A stretch of DNA of 64,000 nt. Source: Tumebacillus amylolyticus. Lineage in GTDB: Bacteria; Bacillota; Bacilli; Tumebacillales; Tumebacillaceae. The notes beneath the pieces are model-generated. The model saw nothing but the letters and a program-made list of their open reading frames with translations. It was not told where the DNA came from and searched no databases. Location: contig NZ_JAEQNB010000006.1 in assembly GCF_016722965.1 (NCBI RefSeq), positions 186,001 to 250,000 of the forward strand, in the 5' to 3' direction. Below are positions 31,466 through 39,125 of the stretch, one piece after another (position 1 is the first letter of the stretch; every line of letters starts with the position of its first letter). Position numbers and translations under genes: made by a program.

Positions 31466-32835
31466 AAATGAAAAAACGCGCTTGGAAACCGCTGGCCGAC
31501 GCAAAGTTACGAAACGCTGTCGAGGAAAGAATCAAAACGTCGGTGGAACTCCTGCGCGATCCATCAACGATCAAAAAGCATGCACTAGAGCGGGACGTCA
31601 AAATTCGGGGATGGTCCCCACTGTCGCTGGGAAGCGGCTACCCGGGCCTGTGTCTGCTCTTTGGCGAACTGGATCGGTTGGAGCCGGAAGCAGGATGGGA
31701 CATGGCGGGGCATCAGGTGTTGGTCGCTGTGCAACAAGCTGTCCAGGAGCACGGCGTTCCCTCACTCGACCTCTGGGGCGGGCTTGCCGGTATCGTGTTG
31801 GGAGTCCGATCTCTGTCGCGAGGCGGCACACGCTATGCGGGAATGATGGAGTCCTTGAACCGATTTGCAACGGAGCAACTGCCGGAATTCATCGAGACGC
31901 GGACGGATCGCCTGGCAAATGATCTCCGGATGACCGACTATGACTTGATGGGCGGGATGACGGGGGTGGGAAGATACCTGCTCGCGTTCCGGGACGAGCC
32001 GCAATTGCAACCGGTGCTTGAGGGCGTGATTCGCTATTTGATTGCGTTAAGCGGCGAGAAAGAAGTGGAGGGGCAATTGGTTCCGATGTGGCACATCTCT
32101 TCCGACAATCAATTCCTCGCCATCGAACGCGAGTTCTTCAAGCAAGGCATGTGCAATGCAGGTCTCTCCCACGGCATCGCAGGTCCGATGGGAGTGCTCG
32201 CCTTGGCGAAGCTCCACGGGGTCGAGACGACGGGACAGGACACGGCGATCCGCCGCTACGCCGAGTGGTTGGTGGAGCAGAAGTTGGAAGATGAGTACGG
32301 TCCCTACTGGCCGGGCCGAATCCCGATGGAAGTCGTTTCGAACGGATGGGAAGAGGGGAAAGTGGTTCCTCCGAATGAATCCTGGTGCTACGGGGGTCCC
32401 AGCATCGCCCGCCAACTGTGGTTTGCGGGTATGGCGCTGGGGGAGACTGCCTGGCAAGAACTTGCCATGGAAGTAGCTGTCGCGTCTTATAAACGGACGC
32501 AAAACTGGAATGAAAAAACGGGCCTGAGCTCCCCGAATTTCTGCCATGGCGTCGCCGGTACCGCGTATATGGCGCAAGTCATGTACGCCGAGACGGGCAA
32601 CGAATTATTTGCCGAGGCACGGGATCGACTCGTGGAACGGGTGCTGGATCTGTTTGACGAAGAGTTGCCGTACCACGTCTTTGAACTCACGCGAGACCCG
32701 AATGACCCCAACGGCACCAAGACCAAGGTGAGCGACATGGGCTTGCTCGAAGGCTTGGCGGGGACGTTGACCGTCTTGACCAGTTTGCTCACGGAGGAAG
32801 CTCCGGAATGGGATGCGGTGTTTTTGCTGTCCTAA
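31462..32835 (+). CDS. lanC: Lanthionine cyclase LanC
   Basis: A 457-residue LanC-type cyclase. The zinc ligands appear as Cys in WCYGGPS and Cys-His in FCHGVAG, and an earlier LSHGIAGPMG repeat marks the alpha/alpha toroid. It adds Cys thiols to the Dha/Dhb made by LanB to form (methyl)lanthionine rings. The GTG start overlaps the lanB stop (GTGA), behind AGGAGGG. It is the last gene of the operon. No lanT, lanP or immunity genes follow, so export and leader removal must come from elsewhere. Confidence 0.95.
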   Translation: MKMKKRAWKPLADAKLRNAVEERIKTSVELLRDPSTIKKHALERDVKIRGWSPLSLGSGYPGLCLLFGELDRLEPEAGWDMAGHQVLVAVQQAVQEHGVPSLDLWGGLAGIVLGVRSLSRGGTRYAGMMESLNRFATEQLPEFIETRTDRLANDLRMTDYDLMGGMTGVGRYLLAFRDEPQLQPVLEGVIRYLIALSGEKEVEGQLVPMWHISSDNQFLAIEREFFKQGMCNAGLSHGIAGPMGVLALAKLHGVETTGQDTAIRRYAEWLVEQKLEDEYGPYWPGRIPMEVVSNGWEEGKVVPPNESWCYGGPSIARQLWFAGMALGETAWQELAMEVAVASYKRTQNWNEKTGLSSPNFCHGVAGTAYMAQVMYAETGNELFAEARDRLVERVLDLFDEELPYHVFELTRDPNDPNGTKTKVSDMGLLEGLAGTLTVLTSLLTEEAPEWDAVFLLS

Positions 32836-32850
32836 GTGTGGAAGTGTGAA

Positions 32851-32896
32851 GAAAGACTGCCAATCACAGGGAAACCTCTGGATTGGCAGTCTTTCT
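32851..32896 (+). terminator. Terminator of the lanthipeptide operon
   Basis: A 15-bp stem GAAAGACTGCCAATC/GATTGGCAGTCTTTC ends 61 nt after the lanC stop. The T run is short (CTTTCT), but the stem is long and symmetric. Confidence 0.82.
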
Positions 32897-32899
32897 ATA

Positions 32900-32927
32900 A
32901 CGTCCGATAATATATATTATGTTAACT
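32900..32927 (+). other. dif-like site iii, closest to Bacillus dif
   Basis: Arms ACGTCCGATAA and TTATGTTAACT flank TATATA. Compared with the Bacillus subtilis dif as I remember it (ACTTCCTAGAA, TATATA, TTATGTAAACT), 24 of 28 positions agree, including the whole centre and 10 of 11 in the XerD arm. It could be the chromosomal dif, where XerC/D resolve dimers, or a mobile-cassette border. Confidence 0.6.
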
Positions 32928-32956
32928 AAAAACAACGAAGAGTTTCGCTATAGAAT

Positions 32957-32985
32957 TTGACATTGGTTTACAGCAGGCGTATCAT
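32957..32985 (+). promoter_or_regulatory. Consensus promoter giving a leaderless mRNA
   Basis: TTGACA (32957-32962), 17 nt, TATCAT (32980-32985). The ATG of the next gene begins 7 nt after the -10, exactly where transcription should start, and no ribosome site lies before it. Confidence 0.75.
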
Positions 32986-32992
32986 CTACCCC

Positions 32993-33541
32993 ATGAAAAC
33001 TACACGTCAAGAAGTCATGGACTGGGGTCTTCACTTCATGAACGAGATCGGCACCGATGAGATCTGCAGCGTTTGCATCTCCTATGGCGGTTCGTGCTGC
33101 TCCGGCTGCAAGCACTTGGCCGACGGCGTTGGTTGCCAGTCTCGCAATACGAGTTGTACCTCTTGGTTGTGCGGATATCTCTTGTTCATCTTTCACGAGA
33201 CTGGTCTGTTGTACGACTGGAACGAGTTTTGGGAACAAGTTCCCGGCAAAGCGTACCGCCAAGACTCCACACCTCACGAGCTGGACATCGAAAACTGGCT
33301 GGGAACGCGTGATTTGAGACGTTTAACCGCCTTGTTCAGCAAGGATTTGGAGGAACTTGTGCAGACCGACCGACAGTATTACGTCGTCAGGCTGAACGAC
33401 TTGCTCTACCGGTACATCAGTGCAGCCTACGCCATTTCTCCCCTGGATCAAAACTCGGTGAACAGCCTGAATCGGAAGTTGCACCGGCTGACCAAGGGCT
33501 TTCAAAGGTACCATACCTTCAAAAAGCATCACATTCGATAA
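32993..33541 (+). CDS. Cys-rich protein of unknown function (182 aa)
   Basis: I do not recognise the family. The N-terminal 65 residues hold ten Cys in a compact pattern (C-x-x-C, then CCSGC, GC, then C-x4-C before GYL), likely a metal cluster or zinc site. The remainder is helical and aromatic (GLLYDWNEFWEQV) with a basic C-terminus (KKHHIR). The ATG directly follows a consensus promoter with no ribosome site, so translation is probably leaderless. It is the only gene between two dif-like sites and has its own terminator, downstream of the lanthipeptide operon. A role linked to the lanthipeptides or to DNA or redox chemistry is not supported by anything visible. Confidence 0.78.
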   Translation: MKTTRQEVMDWGLHFMNEIGTDEICSVCISYGGSCCSGCKHLADGVGCQSRNTSCTSWLCGYLLFIFHETGLLYDWNEFWEQVPGKAYRQDSTPHELDIENWLGTRDLRRLTALFSKDLEELVQTDRQYYVVRLNDLLYRYISAAYAISPLDQNSVNSLNRKLHRLTKGFQRYHTFKKHHIR

Positions 33542-33584
33542 AAAAGGCCCGTCAACGCCTCCGCGCACGACGAGCCTTTTTTTA
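33540..33584. terminator. Bidirectional terminator of the Cys-rich gene
   Basis: AAAAAAGGC-CCGTC pairs with GACG-AGCCTTTTTTT, directly after the stop codon. It can also serve transcripts ending from the aceA side. Confidence 0.8.
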
Positions 33585-33614
33585 CATTACCCATGAAAAG
33601 AGCCAGCACCACAA

Positions 33615-33641
33615 GTTTCCCGTAATAATATTATGTCAATT
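33615..33641 (+). other. dif-like site iv (5-nt centre)
   Basis: Arms GTTTCCCGTAA and TTATGTCAATT flank TAATA, one base shorter than in the other sites. It overlaps the aceA stop codon. It is the weakest of the four and may be decayed. Confidence 0.4.
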
Positions 33642-34923
33642 AGAATTTTTCCTCGAACTGCTCTTCCTCCGTGGACCCGTTCAGCGCCGTGGTTGACGAT
33701 GTCCCTCCCGAGATGACCATCGACACTTCATCGAAGTACCCCGTGCCCACCTCTCGCTGGTGACGGGTCGCCGTGTACCCGTGCTCCTCGCTGCCGAACT
33801 CCGCCTGTTGCAGCTCCGAGTACGCCGCCATCCCCAGATCGCGGTACTGACGCGCCAACTCGAACATGCTGTGATTGAGCGCATGGAAGCCCGCCAGCGT
33901 CACGAATTGGAACTTATACCCCATCTCGCCCAAACGATGCTGGAACTCGGCAATCGTCTTCTCATCCAACTTCCGCTTCCAGTTAAACGAAGGCGAACAG
34001 TTGTACGCCAACAGTTTCCCCGGATACTTCGCGTGAATTTCCTTCGCAAAACGCTCCGCTTCCTCCAAGCACGGCTCCGACGTCTCGCACCAAATCAAGT
34101 CTGCATACGGCGCATACGCAAGCCCCCGCGCAATCGCCGCATCCAGCCCCCCACGCATCCGGAAAAACCCTTCCGCCGTCCGCTCCCCCGTCAAAAACTC
34201 CTGATCCCGCGGGTCGACATCACTCGTAATCAAATGCGCCCCATTCGCATCTGTCCGCGCCACCACAAGCGTCGTCGTCCCCATCACATCCGTCGCCAAG
34301 CGAGCCGCAACCAAATTCCGAATTGCCTGCTGCGTCGGGATCAGCACTTTGCCGCCCATGTGCCCACACTTTTTTTCCGAAGCGAGTTGGTCTTCAAAAT
34401 GCACACCCGCCGCTCCGGCCTCGATCATCGACTTCATCAGCTCGAACACGTTCAACGGCCCGCCAAACCCGGCCTCCGCATCGGCGATGATCGGCGCAAA
34501 CCAATGCGTATCCCCCTTGCCCTCCGCCGTCTGAATCTGATCGGCCCGTTGCAGCGCTTGGTTGATTCGCTTCACGACCTGCGGCACCGAGTTCGCCGGG
34601 TACAACGACTGGTCCGGATACATCTGCCCCGCCAAGTTGGCATCTGCCGCCACCTGCCAGCCGCTTAGGTAGATCGCTTTCAACCCCGCCTTCACCTGTT
34701 GCATCGCTTGGTTCCCCGTCAGTGCCCCCAATGCATGCACATGATGCTCGGTGTTCAGCAGCTCCCAGAGACGCTCTGCGCCCAACTGCGCCAACGTATG
34801 CTCAATTTTCACCGAACCGCGCAGACGCAACACATCGTCCACAGAATACGGACGCTCAATCCCTTCGAAACGCTTTTCATTCCAAAGAGTTTCCAGCTCT
34901 TGTTTTTGTTGGTTTTGTACCAT
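33640..34923 (-). CDS. aceA: Isocitrate lyase
   Basis: A 427-residue isocitrate lyase. The active-site loop [15 protein letters not shown] carries the catalytic Cys; [14 protein letters not shown] and YNCSPSFNW are also typical. It splits isocitrate to glyoxylate and succinate in the glyoxylate shunt. ATG 34923 follows GGGAGAGGA with suitable spacing; the frame is open upstream inside the malate synthase gene but this start fits the family N-terminus. It is 26 nt downstream of malate synthase, one operon. The last codon overlaps dif-like site iv. Confidence 0.97.
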   Translation of the reverse strand: MVQNQQKQELETLWNEKRFEGIERPYSVDDVLRLRGSVKIEHTLAQLGAERLWELLNTEHHVHALGALTGNQAMQQVKAGLKAIYLSGWQVAADANLAGQMYPDQSLYPANSVPQVVKRINQALQRADQIQTAEGKGDTHWFAPIIADAEAGFGGPLNVFELMKSMIEAGAAGVHFEDQLASEKKCGHMGGKVLIPTQQAIRNLVAARLATDVMGTTTLVVARTDANGAHLITSDVDPRDQEFLTGERTAEGFFRMRGGLDAAIARGLAYAPYADLIWCETSEPCLEEAERFAKEIHAKYPGKLLAYNCSPSFNWKRKLDEKTIAEFQHRLGEMGYKFQFVTLAGFHALNHSMFELARQYRDLGMAAYSELQQAEFGSEEHGYTATRHQREVGTGYFDEVSMVISGGTSSTTALNGSTEEEQFEEKF

Positions 34924-34949
34924 GTCGATCCTCTCCCTATGTGAAAGTG

Positions 34950-36518
34950 TTACAGCTTTGCATACCCCGGCCCGGTCAGAAACTCTTCGAACTGTTCTTG
35001 AAACACCAGCTCTCGAAAAAGAGTCCCCGCCACCTCGAAGTCCCCGTCCAGCTCTGCCAGTTCCTCGCCGATCAATTGCTCCACCCACTCCGCCGTAATG
35101 GGGCGTCCATCGTCCAACACACCCTGCGGATGGCGAATCCACTGCCACAACTGCGCACGCGAAATCTCGGCGGTCGCTGCGTCTTCCATGAGATGATACA
35201 GCGGCACCGCGCCACTGCCTTGAAGCCAAGCTGTGAGATATTGCACGCCCACACGAATATTTGTGCGCACGCCTTCTTCCGTAATCGTTCCGCTCGGCAC
35301 TTCCAACAGATCGGCCGCCGTCACTTGGACGTCTTCGCGCAACCGATGCACTTGGTTCGCCGTCGGCATCGCTTCATTAAATACCGCCAATGCCACCGGC
35401 ACCAACCCCGGATGCGCCACCCAAGTCCCATCATGACCGTCGCGTGCTTCCCGTTCCTTGTCTCCCCGCACGTTGGCAAAAGCGGCTTCATTCGCCGCCG
35501 CATCACCTTTCACCGGAATCTGAGCGGCCATGCCGCCGATGGCATGTGCCCCGCGCTTGTGGCAGGTGTGAATTGTCCAAAGCGAGTACGCACGCATGAA
35601 CGGCGACGTCATCGTCACTTGCGCCCGATCTGGCAAGATCACGTCAGGTTGGTTGCGGAATTTTTTTACATAGCTGAAAATGTAATCCCAACGCCCGCAA
35701 TTCAACCCCGCCGCATGGTCGCGCAGTTCATAGAGAATCTCTTCCGTTTCAAACGCCGCGAGAATCGTCTCGATCAGCACCGTCGCCTTGATCGTCCCCT
35801 GCTCCATCCCCAACGCTTCTTGCGCACGGACGAACACATCGTTCCAAAGCCGTGCTTCCAGATGGCTCTCCAACTTCGGGAGATAGAAGTACGGCCCCGT
35901 CCCGTGTCGCGCCAATTCTGCTCTGTTATGGAACAGATACAACCCGAAATCGAACAGCGACGCCGAAATCGGTCGGCCGTCGAGCAGGACATGCTTCTCG
36001 ACCATATGCCACCCACGCGGGCGAACCAGCAGGGTGGCGGTCTGTTCCTTCAACGCGTATCTCTTGCCGCTCTCATTCACAAACGAGATTGTGCGCGACA
36101 CCGCATCCCGCAAATTCAACTGCCCGCGAATCGAATTCTCCCACGTCGGAGAGTTCGCATCTTCCAAATCTGCCATAAAAACTCGCGCCCCCGAATTCAG
36201 AGCGTTGATCACCATCTTGCGGTCGCCGGCAGGGCCGGTGATCTCCACCCGTCGGTCTTGCAGGTCCTTCGGTACCGGCGCAATCTTCCAGTCCCCGGCA
36301 CGAATTCCCGCCGTCTCCGGCAAAAAGTCCGGCTTCTCTCCACGGTCGAACGCCGCTTGCCGCTCCTGCCTCCGAGCCAACAACGCCTCACGTCGACCGC
36401 CGAACTCATGAACCAACAGCGCGACAAACTGCAACGCCTCGTCTGTCAGCACCTCGTCAAAGCCCTCATCCAAGGGCCCGACCACCGTCAAGCCTTGCAC
36501 GCCCGCTCTGTGTCCCAT
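34950..36518 (-). CDS. aceB: Malate synthase A
   Basis: A 522-residue malate synthase of the AceB type. Signatures include [16 protein letters not shown], the active-site Arg in [22 protein letters not shown] and [12 protein letters not shown]. It condenses glyoxylate with acetyl-CoA to malate. GGGAGGT lies 6 nt before ATG 36518. It is the first gene of the aceBA operon. Two operator-like repeats lie between its promoter region and start, and two more upstream, so the operon is probably under a dedicated repressor. Confidence 0.97.
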   Translation of the reverse strand: MGHRAGVQGLTVVGPLDEGFDEVLTDEALQFVALLVHEFGGRREALLARRQERQAAFDRGEKPDFLPETAGIRAGDWKIAPVPKDLQDRRVEITGPAGDRKMVINALNSGARVFMADLEDANSPTWENSIRGQLNLRDAVSRTISFVNESGKRYALKEQTATLLVRPRGWHMVEKHVLLDGRPISASLFDFGLYLFHNRAELARHGTGPYFYLPKLESHLEARLWNDVFVRAQEALGMEQGTIKATVLIETILAAFETEEILYELRDHAAGLNCGRWDYIFSYVKKFRNQPDVILPDRAQVTMTSPFMRAYSLWTIHTCHKRGAHAIGGMAAQIPVKGDAAANEAAFANVRGDKEREARDGHDGTWVAHPGLVPVALAVFNEAMPTANQVHRLREDVQVTAADLLEVPSGTITEEGVRTNIRVGVQYLTAWLQGSGAVPLYHLMEDAATAEISRAQLWQWIRHPQGVLDDGRPITAEWVEQLIGEELAELDGDFEVAGTLFRELVFQEQFEEFLTGPGYAKL

Positions 36519-36533
36519 GTTGTACCTCCCGTC

Positions 36534-36690
36534 ATTGCTATATAACAGAACTCTTTTCCTGCCACTATTCTATAACAGAGCCCCGAGAAAATGACACTGA
36601 CTTTTTTGCGCAAAAAAAAGTACCATACACGTCAAACTCCGCATATTGTTATACAACAGATTTCGAAAACAGAATTTGTTATACAACAAA
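36534..36690. promoter_or_regulatory. Four operator-like repeats upstream of aceBA
   Basis: Two perfect-looking palindromes TGTTATACAACA (about 36648-36659 and 36678-36689) and two variants, CTATATAACAGA (36539-36550) and TCTATAACAGAG (36569-36580), share the core TATA(C)AACA. The variants flank the aceB start region on the minus strand; the palindromes lie before the small plus-strand gene at 36708. The TTGT-TA-TACAA form recalls GntR/FadR-type operators, but the regulator is unidentified. Confidence 0.65.
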
Positions 36691-36707
36691 ACGAAGAGGT
36701 GATGAGA

Positions 36708-36836
36708 ATGGAACAATTACAAGTACAAAACAACCAAGAAGCGCCCGTACACGAATGCATGACGTGCGGCGAGCATCTGCACGTAATCTATCCCGTGTAC
36801 GAATGCGAACGCTGCCTGAACCAATCCGCTGAATAA
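36708..36836 (+). CDS. Small zinc-ribbon-like protein (42 aa)
   Basis: A 42-residue peptide beginning MEQLQVQNNQEAP. It has two C-x-x-C pairs, ECMTCGEHL and ECERCLNQ, separated by 16 residues, consistent with a small zinc ribbon. AAGAGGTG (36693-36700) favours ATG 36708; ATG 36702 is also possible. It is divergent from aceB and directly downstream of two operator palindromes. I cannot assign a function. Confidence 0.7.
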   Translation: MEQLQVQNNQEAPVHECMTCGEHLHVIYPVYECERCLNQSAE

Positions 36837-36848
36837 GGAGGTTTGCGC

Positions 36849-36998
36849 ATGACCGACAAACCGATCCCTCAATCGCAACCACAACCTCAAGAACCCGCTC
36901 GTGTGAAACACTACCCGCTCCATCTCTGGCTCTCCGACCCTAACGACCCTCTGCACACGATGTGGAACCTCCACCGCATCTACGACCCCCGCGCGTAG
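36849..36998 (+). CDS. Small hypothetical protein (49 aa)
   Basis: A 49-residue peptide, MTDKPIPQSQPQPQEPAR followed by a His/Trp/Leu-rich part (HYPLHLWLSDPNDP). It lies 12 nt after the zinc-ribbon gene with AAGGAGG 6 nt before its ATG, so it is likely translated from the same transcript. Not recognised. A strong terminator follows at once. Confidence 0.6.
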   Translation: MTDKPIPQSQPQPQEPARVKHYPLHLWLSDPNDPLHTMWNLHRIYDPRA

Positions 36999-37042
36999 AA
37001 AAAAAGCCAGACCCCGCAGCAAGTGCGGGGTCTGGCTTTTTT
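36999..37042. terminator. Bidirectional terminator between small genes and carA-like gene
   Basis: AAAAAAAGCCAGACCCCGC pairs with GCGGGGTCTGGCTTTTTT around a short loop. It ends the small plus-strand genes and the minus-strand NRPS-PKS operon. Confidence 0.93.
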
Positions 37043-38154
37043 CAATCGAACCGAAGTTGAAGTTCAGGCAGGGGTTGTCCCTCCTTGTGCTTGTCGATCA
37101 ACTGAACAAAGGAGTCGAACAGCCCTCTGGAATCGATCGGGCCGGGTCGTGCTTCTGGGTGAAATTGCACAGAGAAGCATGGGTGGTTTCGGTGCCGCAG
37201 CCCTTCGACTGTCCCGTCGTTGAGGTTGAGATGCGTGATTTCCAACTCTGTATCGGCAAGCGAAGCGGCGTTGACGACGAATCCGTGGTTTTGTGACGTG
37301 ATTGCACATCGTCCCGTCGCCAGCTCTTTCACCGGGTGGTTCGTTCCCCGGTGCCCGTACTTCATCCGCTCAATCCGGGCACCGCAGGCGAGAGCAATCA
37401 ATTGATGACCGAGACAGATGCCAAACAGGGGAACTTTCCCGATCAACGCTTTCACCGTCTCTACGATCTCCGGTACGTCCTGCGGGTCCCCCGGACCGTT
37501 GGAGAGAAAAACGCCGTCCGGTTTCCACGCGAAGATTTCCTCCGCCGACGTGTGGGCACCCACTACGACAACTTCACAACTTCGTGCGGTCAGTTCGTCG
37601 AGAATCCCCGCTTTGATCCCACAGTCGAGAGCGACGACACGTCTTGTTCCGGCACCGACAGAAAAAGGTTCGCCGGTGGTCACCTCTGCCACGAGATCGC
37701 GGGCCAGCAGGTCCTCTTCCTGCAAGCGGTCGAGATAGTAGGACAAGGGCATTTCCAACGTGGTGATTACGCCCTTCATCGTCCCTCTCTCACGCAAATG
37801 CCGAACGAGAGAGCGTGTGTCGGCTCCAGACAGACCGACGACGCCCCGTTCCAACAGAAAGGCATGAAGATTACTCACACTGCGCCAGTTGCTTGGGTGC
37901 TCCGCCCATTCCTTCACGATAAAACCTCGCAAATGCGGCTGTCGAGATTCAAGATCTTGCTCGTTGATGCCATAGTTGCCGATCAAGGGATAGGTCATCG
38001 CGACGATTTGCCCACAATAGGAAGGGTCGGTCAGAATCTCTTGGTAGCCGGTCATCCCCGTGTTGAACACCACATCGCCATAAGCTTCTCCCTCGGCACC
38101 AAACGCAAGACCTTCCCACACACTTCCATCTTGGAGAATCATACGCGCACGCAT
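37042..38154 (-). CDS. carA: Carbamoyl-phosphate synthase small subunit-like
   Basis: A 370-residue CarA. The N-terminal domain begins ARMILQDGSVWEGLAFG; the class I glutamine amidotransferase domain has the nucleophile Cys in GICLGHQLIALA and the His-Pro-Glu of VQFHPEA. It releases ammonia from Gln for carbamoyl phosphate made by the large subunit CarB. No carB is adjacent. It follows the carbamoyltransferase by 4 nt, at the end of the NRPS-PKS operon, so a role in supplying carbamoyl phosphate for the natural product is more likely than pyrimidine or arginine synthesis (inference). It must borrow a CarB from elsewhere. Start ATG 38154 has a poor ribosome site. Confidence 0.9.
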   Translation of the reverse strand: MRARMILQDGSVWEGLAFGAEGEAYGDVVFNTGMTGYQEILTDPSYCGQIVAMTYPLIGNYGINEQDLESRQPHLRGFIVKEWAEHPSNWRSVSNLHAFLLERGVVGLSGADTRSLVRHLRERGTMKGVITTLEMPLSYYLDRLQEEDLLARDLVAEVTTGEPFSVGAGTRRVVALDCGIKAGILDELTARSCEVVVVGAHTSAEEIFAWKPDGVFLSNGPGDPQDVPEIVETVKALIGKVPLFGICLGHQLIALACGARIERMKYGHRGTNHPVKELATGRCAITSQNHGFVVNAASLADTELEITHLNLNDGTVEGLRHRNHPCFSVQFHPEARPGPIDSRGLFDSFVQLIDKHKEGQPLPELQLRFD

Positions 38155-38158
38155 TGGG

Positions 38159-39124
38159 TTATTTCACCAGCGTCGCGAGGATGGCTTTTTGAACATGCAG
38201 ACGGTTTTCTGCTTCGTCATAGACGATGGATTGCGGACCATCGAGAACTTCTGCCGCCACCCCTTCCCCACGCACGGTCGGCAAGCAGTCCATGTAGACC
38301 GCACCGGGGTTCGCCACTTCGAAATGTCGTGGGGAGACGCACCAATCTGCACGAATTTCCTGCTTGATCTTCTGTTCTTCGTCCTTGGAGAAACGCAGGC
38401 TCTTCCAATTCTTCATGTAGATGACATCCGCTCCTTGGGATGCTTCCATCAGATCGTGCGAGAAGTTGAGCGTGCCGCCCGATTTTTCAATCTGCTCCTT
38501 GGCAAACTCCACATACTGCGGATCGAGATCCCAACCTTCCGGGTAGCAGAACGTCAAGTTCATGCCGAGCAACGAGCCTGCCGTCATCAGCGAATGCGGC
38601 ACCCCAAGCGACTTCTGGCGTTCCGAAAAGCCCCAGGTGAACACGACTTTCTTTTTCTTGTAGTCTTGTGCGCCAAATTTTTCTTGCATCGTCAACAAGT
38701 CTGCCATGACTTGACAGGGGTGGTCTTGATCATCAAGCGCGTTGACAATCGGCACGCCGGCATGCTCTGCGAACAACTGCAAGGATTTGCGGCCTTCGCC
38801 ATAGCGGGACATGTCATACATCCGGATGATGATCGCATCGAGATACCGCCCCATGACGCTTGCGGTGTCAAGCAAACTCTCGTGATTGGAGAGTTGCAGG
38901 TCTGCCGCGCTCAAAAACTCCGCATGACCCCCGAGTTGACGGGCTGCCGCTTGGAACGAGATGCGCGTGCGTGTCGAAGCGACGCTGAACAACAGCCCCA
39001 GGGTCTTGTCTTGCAGGTACTTCTCCCGATTTTTGCCGCTCTTCATATCGGCGGCCAAGGTGAGAAGTTGCTCCAGCTGCTGGGAGCTAAAGTTTCGAAG
39101 ATCCAGGAAGTGTTGGGTGGTCAT
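38159..39124 (-). CDS. Aspartate/ornithine-type carbamoyltransferase
   Basis: A 321-residue transcarbamylase. The carbamoyl-phosphate site STRTR (ASTRTRISF) and HPCQ (DDQDHPCQVMADL) are intact. The substrate-side loop reads DCLPTVRGEGVAAEV instead of the HCLP of ornithine transcarbamylase, and the middle segment TWGFSERQKSLGVPHS resembles N-acetylornithine or YgeW-type enzymes, so ornithine is probably not the acceptor. It sits in an NRPS-PKS operon between a monooxygenase and carA and likely makes a ureido (or carbamate) building block or tailors the product. GAGGAGG precedes the ATG. Confidence 0.85.
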   Translation of the reverse strand: MTTQHFLDLRNFSSQQLEQLLTLAADMKSGKNREKYLQDKTLGLLFSVASTRTRISFQAAARQLGGHAEFLSAADLQLSNHESLLDTASVMGRYLDAIIIRMYDMSRYGEGRKSLQLFAEHAGVPIVNALDDQDHPCQVMADLLTMQEKFGAQDYKKKKVVFTWGFSERQKSLGVPHSLMTAGSLLGMNLTFCYPEGWDLDPQYVEFAKEQIEKSGGTLNFSHDLMEASQGADVIYMKNWKSLRFSKDEEQKIKQEIRADWCVSPRHFEVANPGAVYMDCLPTVRGEGVAAEVLDGPQSIVYDEAENRLHVQKAILATLVK

Positions 39125-39125
39125 T

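Noticed and set aside
37042-39124. A housekeeping argF-carA arginine operon
   Set aside because: The transcarbamylase lacks the ornithine-type HCLP loop, there is no carB or other arg gene, and both genes are tightly linked to NRPS-PKS genes.
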